From: Aphanothece saxicola GSE-SYN-MK-01-06B
GTDB taxonomy: Bacteria > Cyanobacteriota > Cyanobacteriia > PCC-6307 > Cyanobiaceae
NCBI GenBank assembly: GCA_019359745.1
Contig: JAHHGT010000003.1
Coordinates: 248,001-312,000, forward strand
Direction of reading: 5' to 3'
Length of the DNA stretch: 64,000 nt
Shown: in pieces, positions 63,256 through 64,000 of the stretch
Position numbering within the stretch: the first letter of the stretch is position 1
Layout: each line of letters starts with the position of its first letter
Notes under the pieces: generated by a model
What the model was told of the DNA's origin: nothing
Databases searched by the model: none
What the model saw: the letters and a program-made list of their open reading frames with translations, nothing else
Position numbers and translations under genes: made by a program

Positions 63256-64000
63256 TCAAAACCCCAACCCCATCTGCTCGGCTGGCAGGGAGCCAGTTTC
63301 GCCGCTCCGTGCCGCTTTCGGCGGCCGCCCCCGTCGCTTGCCTCCCGGCGATGCCGGGCCTTCCGGCTTCTTGGAGCCCTTCATGTGGAGCCCTTGGGCC
63401 ACCTCCTCGGCGTAGCGCTCGGCGTTCAGCGCCAGCAGCCGGGCCAGCACGTCATCGCGGAAGGCATCGGGCCAGCGGTAGCGCCAGGGCAGCTTCTTTT
63501 TGCCCTTCATCGCGCCGTAGGCACGCAACTGGGCCTCGAATGCGTTGGCCTCGCCGGCCTCCCAGAAGAACAGATCACCGCTGTCGATGCGCTCCTGCAG
63601 CTCGTTGGGGAGCTGGGAATCTTCTTCCGTATCGAGGTAGTCGAGCCCGAAGCCGCAAGTGGTTGGCACTTCGCTCCAGCCGAAGGCAGCCAGCACCGCC
63701 TGATCCATCTCGCCATGGAGCCGGCGCAGTTCTAGAAAGCCGCTGCTGGTTTCGGATGGATCGTGGAAGCGGTTGTAGGTGCTGGTGAGCCCTTCGTTGC
63801 GGGCTTCCATCAGCTCGGCACGAAACTGGTGGTAGCGCTCGCCGATGGCTTCGAGGCTCTGGCGAGTGACTGAGTGGGTGGGATCGTTGGCGGAGGAATC
63901 GATGAGTGCGGTGGGGAAGGGGAAATTTTCGAAGCAATCGCCTTGGCTATACCTGAGATCATCCTTGAAGGATGAGCATAGAAAACGAGCCCATACCTCA
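63256..64000 (-). CDS. N6-adenine DNA methyltransferase, C-terminal part (DrmMI-like; runs off right edge)
   Basis: The frame is open from the right edge to TGA 63256 and gives 247 residues. They match the C-terminus of Eco57I-type N6-adenine methylases: EVWARFLCSSFKDDLRYSQ then CFENFPFP, LEAIGERYHQFRAELM, NEGLTSTYNRFHDPSE, LHGEMDQAVLAAFGW, and KLPWRYRWPDAFRDDVLARLLALN, then a basic tail. The catalytic NPPY motif is expected beyond the edge. In class 1 DISARM the methylase DrmMI marks host DNA, so this is the likely partner of drmABC, though a stand-alone type IIG origin is possible. Confidence 0.82.
   Translation of the reverse strand, partial: EVWARFLCSSFKDDLRYSQGDCFENFPFPTALIDSSANDPTHSVTRQSLEAIGERYHQFRAELMEARNEGLTSTYNRFHDPSETSSGFLELRRLHGEMDQAVLAAFGWSEVPTTCGFGLDYLDTEEDSQLPNELQERIDSGDLFFWEAGEANAFEAQLRAYGAMKGKKKLPWRYRWPDAFRDDVLARLLALNAERYAEEVAQGLHMKGSKKPEGPASPGGKRRGRPPKAARSGETGSLPAEQMGLGF

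Overview
The window reads as a stretch of a GC-rich cyanobacterial chromosome, most likely a Cyanobium/Synechococcus-type picocyanobacterium. The evidence is the gene content: Ycf46 AAA protein, a DUF2808 exported protein, a LrtA-type long hibernation factor, an acyl-ACP synthetase of the cyanobacterial type, the rpmH-rnpA-PH-yidC-yceD-ycf46 block, and HIP1 palindromes (GGCGATCGCC). No photosystem gene lies in the window, so the genus is an inference. Coding density is very high and many genes overlap by ATGA.

Bases 1-43,645 look like ordinary chromosome. From left to right they hold: a partial sulfotransferase-like gene and rpsD; yidD, a thioredoxin-fold protein and murE; an SH3-domain envelope protein; aqpZ; a class V aminotransferase; a GDSL hydrolase with a PEP-CTERM-like tail; the ycf46-yceD-yidC-PH-rnpA-rpmH run, with DUF2808, aroH and sppA upstream; a DMT exporter and two glycosyltransferases; a response regulator and histidine kinase pair; a glycosyltransferase, an MFS transporter, recO, deoC and hpf; lipB, aas, ylqD, pdhC and queA; sodB, an FKBP and a phasin-like protein; lnt; two MscS channels, a coiled-coil protein, an AraC regulator and a pilin-like exported protein; and a formylglycine-generating enzyme next to a large arylsulfatase, which probably form an enzyme and substrate pair.

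A 46-bp copy of the 3' half of tRNA-Ala(GGC) at 43,646-43,691 marks what looks like an attachment site. To its right, 43.7-64.0 kb has the character of a genomic island. First comes a gene-poor, decaying, plasmid-like stretch: an ArdC-type antirestriction gene with an amber codon, a second gene split by TGA, and GGGTTGA repeats.

Then comes a defence block. On the minus strand, read right to left, it holds the C-terminal third or so of an N6-adenine DNA methyltransferase (running off the window), a 1954-residue DUF4011/SF1 helicase/PD-(D/E)XK nuclease/DUF3320 protein, a DUF262-DUF1524 (GmrSD-type) nuclease, and a DrmA-DrmB-DrmC triad. A Fic protein with a winged-helix tail sits divergently between the DUF262 gene and drmA. 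This is a DISARM-related locus in which a giant SF1 helicase-nuclease lies between the methyltransferase and drmABC. It is the most interesting part of the window.
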